Part shown: positions 1 to 5,889 of the stretch, piece after piece
Layout of the letters: the number at the start of each line of letters is the position of its first letter
Position numbering within the stretch: the first letter of the stretch is position 1
NCBI GenBank assembly: GCA_041689775.1
Contig: JBDNFP010000239.1
Span: 1 to 6,640 of the forward strand
DNA length: 6,640 nt
From: JBDNFP01 sp041689775
Lineage (GTDB): Bacteria; Bacteroidota; Bacteroidia; Cytophagales; Spirosomataceae
Direction: 5' to 3'
Notes under the pieces: generated by a model
Seen by the model: the letters and a program-made list of their open reading frames with translations, nothing else
The model's database searches: none
What the model was told of the DNA's origin: nothing
Translations under genes and position numbers: made by a program

Positions 1-109
1 CCATCTGGCAGCGCAGGCGGAAGGTGGCCTTCTTGCCCGTTTTATGGCCCAGTACGAGTGCCGCACGCTGCTCGTCACTCAGGCTGATGTATCGTTTCTT
101 TCCTTGCAT
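1..109 (-). CDS. IS630-family transposase, N-terminal fragment cut by the window edge
   Basis: Reading leftwards from an ATG at 109, the frame stays open for 36 codons to the window edge, beginning MQGKKRYISLSDEQRAALVL and continuing through a Lys/Gly-rich stretch (GHKTGKKATF) to RLRCQM. From memory this matches the start of the helix-turn-helix, IS630-type transposases common in Cytophagales, where a short basic leader and a 'LSDEQRAAL' helix precede the DNA-binding domain. The catalytic DDE domain, if present, lies outside the window, so intactness cannot be judged. The start codon lies in one arm of a 9-base inverted repeat (101-120). No Shine-Dalgarno sequence is seen, which is usual in this phylum. 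The small gene just upstream ends only 37 bases away, so the upstream end of the element must lie close to 110-150. Family assignment rests on 36 residues and is therefore moderate. Confidence 0.62.
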   Translation of the reverse strand, partial: MQGKKRYISLSDEQRAALVLGHKTGKKATFRLRCQM

Positions 110-120
110 GGATGCAAGGA
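101..120. repeat. Perfect 9-base inverted repeat over the transposase start codon
   Basis: Arms tccttgcat (101-109) and atgcaagga (112-120) are exact reverse complements separated by gg. The left arm contains the transposase start codon (107-109 on the minus strand). In RNA the structure would be a tight hairpin with too small a loop at full pairing, so the inner one or two pairs would open. It could serve as a DNA operator for the transposase or as a translation-limiting hairpin that hides the start; both are inferences. The symmetry itself is read directly. Confidence 0.6.
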
Positions 121-146
121 AAAATTATATCTATATTTACGTCCGA

Positions 147-392
147 CTACTTAGCGTTAGAATTGGATGAGTACTGGGCTCTTGGATGGATGGCTTTACC
201 AATGACCGCGACGAGGTCAGGGTTTACAAACTCTTCATCCACTACTTCCCAGCTTTCACCCCGATACACCATCACAAAGGAATCTTTTTCGGGGAAGATG
301 ATGCGTAATCCCTGCTCTCCGTTGTAATCCTCGGGTTCGGCGGTAAGATGTACTTCGTTGTTACTTTGCGGGTCTTTTATTACTATATTCAT
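147..392 (-). CDS. Small acidic protein of unknown function (81 aa)
   Basis: The protein begins MNIVIKDPQSNNEVHLTAEP and ends with SSNSNAK. It is acidic (EPEDYNGEQG, EVVDEEF), has no signal peptide, membrane segment or cysteine, and alternates short beta-like stretches (LRIIF, FVMVYRG, WEVVDEEF), suggesting a small soluble beta-rich domain. I do not recognise a named family and assign no function. The frame stays open upstream to an ATG at 581, giving 144 residues, but that version would overlap the end of the receptor gene by 17 bases and run through a terminator-like hairpin at 513-528, so the ATG at 392 is preferred; an ATG at 452 (101 aa) is the main alternative. The gene lies 172 bases downstream of the receptor stop. 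The last few codons and the stop lie against the edge of the IS630-type element and may have been altered by the insertion. Confidence 0.6.
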   Translation of the reverse strand: MNIVIKDPQSNNEVHLTAEPEDYNGEQGLRIIFPEKDSFVMVYRGESWEVVDEEFVNPDLVAVIGKAIHPRAQYSSNSNAK

Positions 393-437
393 TGGTAGGT
401 AGTTTAGTGGAAAATCTGGTTTTTGGCGTATGGTGTT

Positions 438-453
438 GATGGGAATGCCCATC
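438..453. repeat. Short perfect hairpin upstream of the 81-aa gene
   Basis: gatggg (438-443) and cccatc (448-453) pair perfectly around the loop aatg. It is about 45 bases upstream of the preferred start of the small gene and would sit in its leader if transcription starts further upstream. It has no T-run on either side, so it is not a standard terminator. The role is unknown. Confidence 0.35.
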
Positions 454-509
454 GTTACCAACATCTTCTTCTTATCAATCAGTCTAAAAGAATCATTCCA
501 GTACGTCCC

Positions 510-528
510 AAAAACTACGATGGTAGTT
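510..528 (-). terminator. Weak candidate intrinsic terminator of the receptor gene
   Basis: On the minus strand, aactac, the loop catc and gtagtt form a 6-pair stem that runs into five consecutive T (510-514), two of which are inside the stem. It begins 36 bases after the receptor stop codon. The stem is short and A/T-rich, so termination may be partial and some read-through into the small gene is possible. The hairpin also argues against the long 144-residue start of the small gene, which would translate through it. Confidence 0.4.
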
Positions 529-564
529 ACAGTTACCGATGATCTGCTATTCAAATAGACAGTT

Positions 565-3048
565 TTAAAACTCCTTATCACCTACCTCATTACCGGGCAG
601 CTTGGTGCGCTTACTCAACTGCCGGAAGGAATAGCTGACATTGAGGAGGAAGATGTCCTTTTCCTGAATATAGTTGGTGGTGGTGAAGAAATCTTGCCCC
701 CGGGTGGTAATCCGTTGCTCGTTGGTAGGGAGGAAGCCCAGGCCAATGTTTTGCCATTGGGCCTGTATGATCAGACGGTTATTGAGCATACTTTTCTTGA
801 CCGAAAGACTCGGAATCAGAAAGCGGGAGTCTTCGCCTTGGGCCGTAATACGCCGCGACAGGTAGTTGACGCTACCCTGTACCGATAGGGAGGGAGTCGC
901 CTGAACGGTGGTACTCATATTGATCGAGGAGGTCCAGGCCGTGCGGTCATAGATTACCTCATTCTGGAATAGTTGTCCGGCAATGTTATAGCGGTACAGG
1001 TTACCGCCAACGTATAGTTTCCAGCGTTGGGTTAGTTTCAAATCGGCGGCTAACTCTAACCCGCCCCGCTGGGCTTTACCGGCATTGGTGTAGATCCGGC
1101 TTAGAATCGTGTCGGCGTATACCTTATTGACCCGGTTAATGATATTCTCAATGCCCTGGTAGTAGACTGTAGCCAGAATAGTATTGTTTGCTATCTGCTT
1201 GCTAAGGCTCATTTCTCCCAGATTTACAAACTCGGGTAAGAGGTTAGGATCGCCTTGTTCGAGGGTTTCGGAGTGTTCCCGCTCCGGTAGTGGATTAAGC
1301 GCGAGGTTGCTGCTTCGCTGCACCCGACGACTGAACCCGGCCCGCATCGTCAGATCTTCTTTGGCTCGGTACAGGAGGTTTACGGAAGGGAAAAGATTAT
1401 TAAGCCGCAGGTTAAACTCATCATTTTGTCGTGCTTTCAGCAAACGGATCGCGTGCTCATAGCGCAGCCCGGCGGTGAACTCAATTTTGTCGTGGGTGGT
1501 GGAGTACTGCGCGTAGGTACTGTGGATGCGATTATTGATGGAAATGAGGCCCGTGAACTCAGGAAATACCCGCAGTGGAGTATTGTTTCCTTGCTTTTCA
1601 CGGTATAGGTAGTCACCATTATCCTGTTGGTCGCGATATTGGTAGCCGACTTCCATTTTGCCGCCCCACACGGGCCAGCTGGCGTCGAGGTTGGCCCGTA
1701 AGTTCTGAATGGGTCGGTTGGTGGTGGTATAGGTATATTGTAGCGTATCGCGGAAGTTCGTGCGGTTTAGGTTGCGGTTGGCGGTGAAGCCACTAATGTA
1801 GTCGTATTCATACAAAGCCCCGGCGCTGATCGTGGCCTTGTTGGTGAAGGTATGTAGGTAGTCGAGGTTGGCGGTGTAGAATTCTCCCTTCTTCCGTACC
1901 AGGTTGCTATTGAAGTAGCTGATCCGGTTGATGATTTGCCCGGTAGAGCGGCTGGTGGTGGTATTATTGTAGACTATATCGGCTAGGCGGTCTTCGGTAC
2001 GTTTGCTGTAATACAGTCCAGCATTCCAGGAATTGAACGCATCGGGTACGTAGGCCACCCCAAGTCGGTTGGTGAAGGTATAGCGGTCAAAACTACGCTC
2101 TCCTTCGGAAGGAAACTGGGTAATACGATCTCCGAGGGTAGTGCGTACGTCGCCCACCCGCCGACCGGCAATATCGTTACGTATATAGGCGGAACTCATC
2201 ACTACATCCCAATGGTTGGAGCGGTAGTTTAGCGTAACATCACCGCTGTACCGACGGGGGGGTAGAATATTATCGAAACTTTGCGTACTGGGCAGTCCGA
2301 GCATCCCGTTGGCGAGCGCCGACCAGCCATTTTCGGTACCTTTCTTGGTAATAATGGCAATAATACCCGCCTTACCGTCGGGGTCAAACCGGGCGTTGGG
2401 AGTAGTAATAACCTCGATGGATTCAATACTATTGGCCGGGAGCTGATTCAGCAACGTACCCAGATTGGCTTGCACGGGTTTGCCGTTGAGTAGCACCAAA
2501 AACCCATTGGTCCCCCGTAAACTCACATCACCCTCGGCGTTGACGGTAATTCCGGGGAGGTTACGCAAGATATCCGTAGCCGTGCCACCGGCGGCCGATT
2601 GAAACTGCGCAGCCCGGTAAGTTTGGCGGTCGCCTTTGACCAGAATATTGGCCCGTTGGCCCGTTACCCGTACTTCTTCCAGCAGTTTTGACTCTGCTTC
2701 CAGTCGCAGGGGGCTTAGGTTGGTATCTATTCCTCGCTCTACGGTCACCGACTGAACCAAGGGCCGGTAGCCGATATAGAAGGTCTTTAATTGGTAAGTG
2801 CCGGGTTTAAGCGCCGCAACAACGTAGTATCCCAGGGTATCGGTAATGCTCCCCGCTAGGGCCACCACGCTATCACTTGGTGCGTAAAGGGCAATACTAA
2901 CAAAAGGGATGGGTTCATCCGTAGCCCGGTCGATTACCCGGCCTCTCAGTTGTCCCTGAGGGTGTACGTTATACGCCGTCAATAGGAACAAAGAGAGTGC
3001 TATACCAGTAGATAGTAACCGTTTACGGAAAATAAAAATTAGCGTCAT
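565..3048 (-). CDS. Outer-membrane beta-barrel receptor with regulatory-like domain and plug (TonB-dependent receptor-like)
   Basis: An 827-residue exported protein. Residues 1-31 form a signal peptide (basic RKR, hydrophobic core, likely cut near HPQG/Q); there is no lipobox cysteine. Residues 33-115 are a carboxypeptidase-regulatory-like fold (GRVIDRATDEPIPFVSIALY, then GTYQL and YIGYRP). Residues 120-240 are a plug-like domain with ATDILRNLPGITV, VSLRG, FLVLLNGKPV, SIESIEVITTPNARFD and GIIAIITKKG. The rest, to the terminal Phe, is a long series of Tyr/Asn/Arg-rich amphipathic strands, as in the outer-membrane beta-barrel family PF14905 (OMP_b-brl_3). The length is normal for that family. 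Such proteins sit in the outer membrane; some are thought to import ligands with TonB, but a clear TonB box is not seen and no ligand can be named. An AraC-family gene lies 91 bases upstream on the same strand and is the likely regulator. No SusD-like partner is present. The ATG at 3048 is chosen because it gives a complete signal peptide. Confidence 0.9.
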   Translation of the reverse strand: MTLIFIFRKRLLSTGIALSLFLLTAYNVHPQGQLRGRVIDRATDEPIPFVSIALYAPSDSVVALAGSITDTLGYYVVAALKPGTYQLKTFYIGYRPLVQSVTVERGIDTNLSPLRLEAESKLLEEVRVTGQRANILVKGDRQTYRAAQFQSAAGGTATDILRNLPGITVNAEGDVSLRGTNGFLVLLNGKPVQANLGTLLNQLPANSIESIEVITTPNARFDPDGKAGIIAIITKKGTENGWSALANGMLGLPSTQSFDNILPPRRYSGDVTLNYRSNHWDVVMSSAYIRNDIAGRRVGDVRTTLGDRITQFPSEGERSFDRYTFTNRLGVAYVPDAFNSWNAGLYYSKRTEDRLADIVYNNTTTSRSTGQIINRISYFNSNLVRKKGEFYTANLDYLHTFTNKATISAGALYEYDYISGFTANRNLNRTNFRDTLQYTYTTTNRPIQNLRANLDASWPVWGGKMEVGYQYRDQQDNGDYLYREKQGNNTPLRVFPEFTGLISINNRIHSTYAQYSTTHDKIEFTAGLRYEHAIRLLKARQNDEFNLRLNNLFPSVNLLYRAKEDLTMRAGFSRRVQRSSNLALNPLPEREHSETLEQGDPNLLPEFVNLGEMSLSKQIANNTILATVYYQGIENIINRVNKVYADTILSRIYTNAGKAQRGGLELAADLKLTQRWKLYVGGNLYRYNIAGQLFQNEVIYDRTAWTSSINMSTTVQATPSLSVQGSVNYLSRRITAQGEDSRFLIPSLSVKKSMLNNRLIIQAQWQNIGLGFLPTNEQRITTRGQDFFTTTNYIQEKDIFLLNVSYSFRQLSKRTKLPGNEVGDKEF

Positions 3049-3102
3049 TCAAGGCAGGTTTAGGTAGTTCTTTATCTGCCACAAATTTCGGGCATATTGT
3101 CC

Positions 3103-3123
3103 CATTAGAACGGTACATTAGAA
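3103..3123. repeat. Direct 8-mer repeat CATTAGAA, candidate operator of the receptor gene
   Basis: CATTAGAA occurs exactly at 3103-3110 and 3116-3123, with starts 13 bases apart, and a degenerate third version (aatagaatgg) follows. The pair lies in the 91-base spacer between the AraC-family gene and the receptor, 55 to 75 bases upstream of the receptor start. AraC-type activators generally bind direct half-sites near the promoter they control, so this is a plausible binding site for the adjacent regulator. The repeat is seen; the binding is inferred. Confidence 0.4.
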
Positions 3124-3139
3124 AATAGAATGGTATATA

Positions 3140-3961
3140 TCATACAATGGTCCGGAAGGTGGCTGGTGTCTGCCCGGTATGTCGTTTGAAGTACTTAATA
3201 AAGTGAGAATTGTCCTTGAAGTCGAGGGACGTTGCCACCGCAGAAACTGATAATTCTGTGTATAAAAGTAACCGTTTTGCCTCATTTACGATAAAGTTGG
3301 CGAGTACTCCCGTTGCGGTTTGTCCAACAGCTTTTCGGCAAACGGTATTCAGATTTTGAGGGGTCGTGTTTAGTAGCTCGGCGTAGTAGGTAACGTTGTT
3401 TTTTAGAGTCTTGCTATGACTGAGTAATTCCTGATATCCCTGAAAAAGTCCCTGACTATATGGCTTCCCCTGTTCATGCGGAAGGGGAGTGTCAACCAAC
3501 TTGGCAAGAAGGGCTTTGAGCAGTCCCTCCATAACCGGTCCACTTCCACCAAGTTCGGGACTATACTCTCGCAGCATGAGTTCGAACAGGGTTTCCACGG
3601 TACTTGGGTCGGACACGCTGGTACAGGCCGTAGCGCCCACCTGAATGAGGAGCCGGTGCAATTGCTTATCGAGGCAGTCTTCCACAAACTTCCATTTCAG
3701 AATAAGCACAAATCCTTCTGGTTCTGTTTCCAACTCCCAATGGTGCGTCTGCTCGTGTCGGATAAAAAAGGCTATGGGAGGCGTAATGGGGTACTGTACC
3801 GAGTCAATGGTATGATTTCCTGTCCCCTCGGATAGGTAGATTAACTCAAAGTAGCTATTGTGACGATGCGCCACTGTTTTGCGTATGTCTTTACGAAAAG
3901 GGGCCACTTTGATCGTCTTTTCCAGGATTTTATCTTTTACCGGGAGTTGCTGTTCGTTCAT
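3140..3961 (-). CDS. AraC-family transcriptional regulator with cupin sensor domain
   Basis: A 273-residue cytoplasmic regulator of normal AraC-family length. The N-terminal half (about 18-100) is a cupin-like sensor: AHRHNSYFELIYLSEGTGNH carries the His32/His34/Glu39 pattern typical of ligand-binding cupin domains, followed by RHEQTHHWELE. The C-terminal domain (about 170-273) has two helix-turn-helix units: the first around 190-212 (YYAELLNTTPQNLNTVCRKA, with the usual 'QTATG' after it) and the second around 237-262 (SVSAVATSLDFKDNSHFIKY), then the signature FKRHTGQTPATFR. The effector is not predictable from sequence. The gene is followed after 91 bases by the outer-membrane receptor on the same strand, and the most likely role is control of that gene. 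Upstream lie three GGCGGT repeats that may take part in its own control. The ATG at 3961 gives the full cupin; no ribosome binding site is evident. Confidence 0.93.
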   Translation of the reverse strand: MNEQQLPVKDKILEKTIKVAPFRKDIRKTVAHRHNSYFELIYLSEGTGNHTIDSVQYPITPPIAFFIRHEQTHHWELETEPEGFVLILKWKFVEDCLDKQLHRLLIQVGATACTSVSDPSTVETLFELMLREYSPELGGSGPVMEGLLKALLAKLVDTPLPHEQGKPYSQGLFQGYQELLSHSKTLKNNVTYYAELLNTTPQNLNTVCRKAVGQTATGVLANFIVNEAKRLLLYTELSVSAVATSLDFKDNSHFIKYFKRHTGQTPATFRTIV

Positions 3962-4270
3962 AATTTAGTACTTTTAGTAAGGCGAGGGCCTTTACTCTTG
4001 CTCTACAACGGTAGTTGGGTTAGGATCTTTAACGTTCAGTATCTACAAAAGTTAGAGACTTTAAGTGCTACATTATACCCTGCGGAGGGCGGTAAAGTGT
4101 GTCCGGCGGTCCTTTAATATTTCTCTGGCGGTAAAGACACGTGGCTGACGAGTTGAATATTCGTTACTTTTATGATTGCTTTTACTTTTTTTGGGGCAGG
4201 GAAATAGGTTATTTTCGGTGCCTGCTGTACGATAGTGCACGGCAGAAAATTCCAAACAATGCTATTGACT
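3962..4270. other. Long gene-free spacer upstream of the AraC-family regulator
   Basis: This 309-base stretch between the AraC start and the DUF1573 terminator holds no gene that I can support. It contains three GGCGGT repeats (4088-4136), an imperfect hairpin at 4222-4245 (ctgc tgtac, loop gata, gtgca, a 2-base bulge, gcag), and AT-rich blocks. A 60-residue minus-strand open frame (4073-4255) lacks any domain-like pattern. The length suggests a leader or promoter region for the regulator; the sequence around taacttttg near 4050 resembles the Bacteroidota minus-7 element TAnnTTTG with one extra T, which is too weak to call. Confidence 0.45.
4088..4136. repeat. Three GGCGGT direct repeats upstream of the AraC-family gene
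   Basis: GGCGGTAAAG occurs exactly at 4088-4097 and 4127-4136, and the shorter core GGCGGT recurs between them at 4105-4110 followed by cctt. Core starts are 17 and 22 bases apart, roughly two helical turns. They lie 127 to 175 bases upstream of the AraC-family start. Same-face direct repeats before a regulator gene suggest an operator array, for autoregulation or for another factor; this is an inference from spacing only. Confidence 0.4.
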
Positions 4271-4300
4271 AAAAAAGCCTGCAAGACGAGGCTTGCAGGC
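4271..4300 (-). terminator. Strong intrinsic terminator of the DUF1573 gene
   Basis: On the minus strand a perfect 9-pair, GC-rich stem (gcctgcaag at 4277-4285 with cttgcaggc at 4292-4300) closes a 6-base loop and is followed at once by six T (4271-4276). It starts 27 bases after the DUF1573 stop codon. This is a textbook rho-independent terminator and separates the DUF1573 transcript from the AraC-family gene. Confidence 0.9.
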
Positions 4301-4327
4301 GGGTATTTTCATGGCTAATGATGTTCG

Positions 4328-4705
4328 TTACTCAACAACCTCGCCCTGTATGTGCAGGACAACTATGCCCGAAGCGGCGTTAGATTCTACGGTTACTGAT
4401 TTGGCGAAGGGCCCGGTTGCTGCTGCGCTGAACGTAGCTTGGATGACTCCTTTCTGATTCGGCAGGATGGCTTCCTTGGGGTAGTCAACGCCGGTACATC
4501 CGCAAGAACCCGTGGCGTTACTGATTATAAGCGGCTCTGAGCCCTTGTTGGTAAATTCAAACGAGGCCGTTACAGGGGTGCCTTTCTGGATTTTACCGAA
4601 ATCGTGGGTGGTTTCTATCCAGTTGAAAGAGGCCAGCGAATGAGCAAGTACCACTGTGGTCAGGCACACAGCCAAAAGAGTAGTAAAGGTTTTTCTGTTT
4701 TTCAT
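4328..4705 (-). CDS. Secreted DUF1573 domain protein (125 aa)
   Basis: A short exported protein. Residues 1-25 form a signal peptide (MKNRK, then a hydrophobic core through LLAVCLTTVVLA, likely cut after HSLA). The remainder is one DUF1573 domain (PF07610): THDFGKIQKGTPVTASFEF, then FTNKGSEPLIISNATGSCGC with the diagnostic Ser67-Cys68-Gly69-Cys70-Thr71, then PNQKGVIQATF and a C-terminal strand VVLHIQGEV. The fold is an immunoglobulin-like (ASH-type) beta sandwich; molecular function is not established, and these proteins are abundant in Bacteroidota, where they are exported. The two close cysteines could form a disulphide or bind a metal, but that is inference. The gene stands alone: 294 bases separate it from the gene upstream, and a strong terminator follows it. 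The start at 4705 is fixed by the signal peptide. Confidence 0.93.
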   Translation of the reverse strand: MKNRKTFTTLLAVCLTTVVLAHSLASFNWIETTHDFGKIQKGTPVTASFEFTNKGSEPLIISNATGSCGCTGVDYPKEAILPNQKGVIQATFSAAATGPFAKSVTVESNAASGIVVLHIQGEVVE

Positions 4706-4811
4706 GGTCTTTGACGATTAAGTAAGTTGTAGAAAAATTTAGCTGATTCAAAAGTAAAAAATCTCTTTCAGTGAGGATGTTAATGGATTGTCAATAGATG
4801 TTAGTGATCTG

Positions 4812-4955
4812 TTAAAGGAGGGTTTTAAGCTCCCTTAGGCGAAGGGCCGGAAGATTGGGAAGCTGCGTTAAAACAGTTGCCACAGCGGTGAGTCGTTCGG
4901 GTATTCCTGAACGACAATGGGAAGAGAAGGATAGCAAAAAGGGGGCTTTTACCAT
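4812..4955 (-). CDS. Doubtful small open frame (47 aa), no recognised family
   Basis: An ATG at 4955 opens a 47-codon frame beginning MVKAPFLLSF and ending in a leucine-rich tail (RLRELKTLL) with a TAA at 4812-4814. It starts 44 bases after the deacetylase stop codon on the same strand. The middle is LTAVATVLTQLPNLPALRL, a plausible amphipathic helix. I recognise no family, the frame overlaps a strong hairpin, and the length is easily reached by chance. It is recorded because it falls in an otherwise unexplained spacer; it is more likely noise or remnant than a gene. Confidence 0.15.
   Translation of the reverse strand: MVKAPFLLSFSSHCRSGIPERLTAVATVLTQLPNLPALRLRELKTLL
4892..4915. repeat. 10-pair hairpin without T-run
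   Basis: gtcgttcggg (4892-4901) and cctgaacgac (4906-4915) pair along ten positions with one G-T pair, closing the loop tatt. No T-run follows on either strand, so it is not a standard intrinsic terminator. It lies 85 to 108 bases downstream of the deacetylase stop and could be a transcript 3' end structure, a protein-binding palindrome, or part of a mobile-repeat remnant. Confidence 0.5.
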
Positions 4956-4999
4956 TTGAGTACTTATTCTATCAGGTAGTATAGCTAGTTCATTCCAGC

Positions 5000-5857
5000 C
5001 TATTTCTTGGGAATTAAATCCTTGTAGTTAATCAGCTGAATACCCTTGGCTTTGATGAATGCCTTTACTTTTTCGCTGGTAAATAAATCGGTGACACCCT
5101 GCCGGTCTTCGGCTACGTTTTCGTAGCCAATGTGGTGAATAGCCCGTAGCTCGGGGGTATCAAAGCCGGGGTGCTCCACGAAAAGATACGTTTGACCCGG
5201 CTTCATCTTCTCTAGGGCCGCAATAAAGCTCAGTACCTTCTCATCGGCCGTGGTACGCGGGCCGTCGAAGCGCAGGGATTGTACCTGATAGTCTACGGGA
5301 TCAATGTTAATTTTGTACTCTTCGGCGAGCCGTTTGGTCATCGTTTTTACTTCTTCGGAGAAGGCAGTACAGCCCATGTGCGCCGACACGTGGCTGATGC
5401 GCGGAATGTGTCGGAGGGCGGTTTCGATCTGCGCCCGGAATTCGCGTTCAACGTCCTCGATCTTCCAAGCGTTTTCGCTGATGGAGCGACCCGGATAGTT
5501 TTTGTTTGGAAAGACCATGGGGTAGAAGTACCCGTCGGCATCCACGATACTGCTCGCTTGGGTCATGGATCGCCATTTCACCAGATCCCACTCGCTGGTG
5601 ATAGCTAGGTGTATCCCTACATCAACGTTTGGAATTTCTTTCAAAAGCTGCACCGCTTCCGGAAACCAGGGCGAGGGTACAATCACCTCAATGGACGTCT
5701 CGATGCCGTCTTTATAAGATTTTACCAATGCCTCATTACCCGAATGCGAAAAGCCCATGTCATCACCCCGGATGATGAGGCGGGCGGGTTGGGCTTGGGC
5801 GAAGGCTTGGCCTAAGCAAAGAGTGATAAGGAGGAAGAAGGTGGTTTTCCGGTTCAT
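5000..5857 (-). CDS. Secreted YdjC/ChbG-family carbohydrate deacetylase
   Basis: A 285-residue protein of the YdjC/ChbG/HpnK deacetylase family (PF04794), which removes acetyl groups from amino-sugar oligosaccharides using a divalent metal. Residues 1-21 are a signal peptide (MNRKTTFFLLITLCLGQAFA), so it acts in the periplasm or on the surface, unlike cytoplasmic ChbG. Family landmarks are in order: LIIRGDDMGFS with Asp32-Asp33; VDVGIHLAITSEW with His83; ISHVSAHMG with His156 and His160; YLFVEHPGFD with Glu228-His229; and the C-terminal DRQGVTDLFTSEKVKAFIKA followed by GIQLINYKDL. The predicted metal ligands (one Asp, two or three His) are all present, so the enzyme looks active. The substrate is unknown. 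No sugar transporter or glycosidase is adjacent. The VOC gene upstream ends 124 bases away, so co-transcription is possible but not shown. The ATG at 5857 is set by the signal peptide. Confidence 0.9.
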   Translation of the reverse strand: MNRKTTFFLLITLCLGQAFAQAQPARLIIRGDDMGFSHSGNEALVKSYKDGIETSIEVIVPSPWFPEAVQLLKEIPNVDVGIHLAITSEWDLVKWRSMTQASSIVDADGYFYPMVFPNKNYPGRSISENAWKIEDVEREFRAQIETALRHIPRISHVSAHMGCTAFSEEVKTMTKRLAEEYKINIDPVDYQVQSLRFDGPRTTADEKVLSFIAALEKMKPGQTYLFVEHPGFDTPELRAIHHIGYENVAEDRQGVTDLFTSEKVKAFIKAKGIQLINYKDLIPKK

Positions 5858-5889
5858 GCGTGGTTTTATTAGTTGGACTTGATCTTGAG

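Larger units (their letters stand above)
4706..4999. other. Structured spacer between deacetylase and DUF1573 genes
   Basis: This 294-base stretch holds no recognised gene. It includes the DUF1573 promoter region (AT-rich, 4706-4790), a strong hairpin at 4892-4915, a smaller stem around 4835-4849 (ccctt and aaggg on either side of a short loop), and a 47-codon minus-strand open frame at 4812-4955. A plus-strand frame nearby reads GEGPEDWEAALKQLPQR before a stop, which looks protein-like but begins right after a stop codon. A decayed gene remnant is one possible explanation. Confidence 0.4.

Noticed and set aside
393..581. Long 144-residue version of the small gene starting at 581
   Set aside because: It would overlap the receptor stop by 17 bases and run through a terminator-like hairpin; the added residues look less protein-like than the part after 392. 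Kept only as an alternative.
1184..1787. Several open frames antisense or shifted within the receptor gene
   Set aside because: They are shadows of a strongly coding frame: no starts with context, no recognisable domains, and they disappear into the GC-rich codon pattern of the receptor.
3060..3090. Bacteroidota promoter for the receptor (TTTG then TAaaccTG on the minus strand)
   Set aside because: The minus-7 match is poor and would leave only a few bases of leader before the ATG at 3048.
3476..3835. 119-residue plus-strand open frame antisense to the AraC-family gene
   Set aside because: The opposite strand encodes a full, well-conserved AraC domain layout; the antisense frame shows no family features.
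565..3961. Polysaccharide-utilisation locus
   Set aside because: There is no SusD-like lipoprotein, no glycoside hydrolase and no hybrid two-component sensor; a lone receptor with an AraC regulator does not meet the definition.
4073..4255. 60-residue minus-strand open frame upstream of the AraC-family gene
   Set aside because: It has no domain-like pattern, spans the GGCGGT repeats and a hairpin, and its composition is that of random spacer translation.
4710..4770. Promoter of the DUF1573 gene (TTTTG then TAcaactt on the minus strand)
   Set aside because: The minus-33 element is acceptable but the minus-7 element matches only TA and part of the rest, so it cannot be told from AT-rich background.
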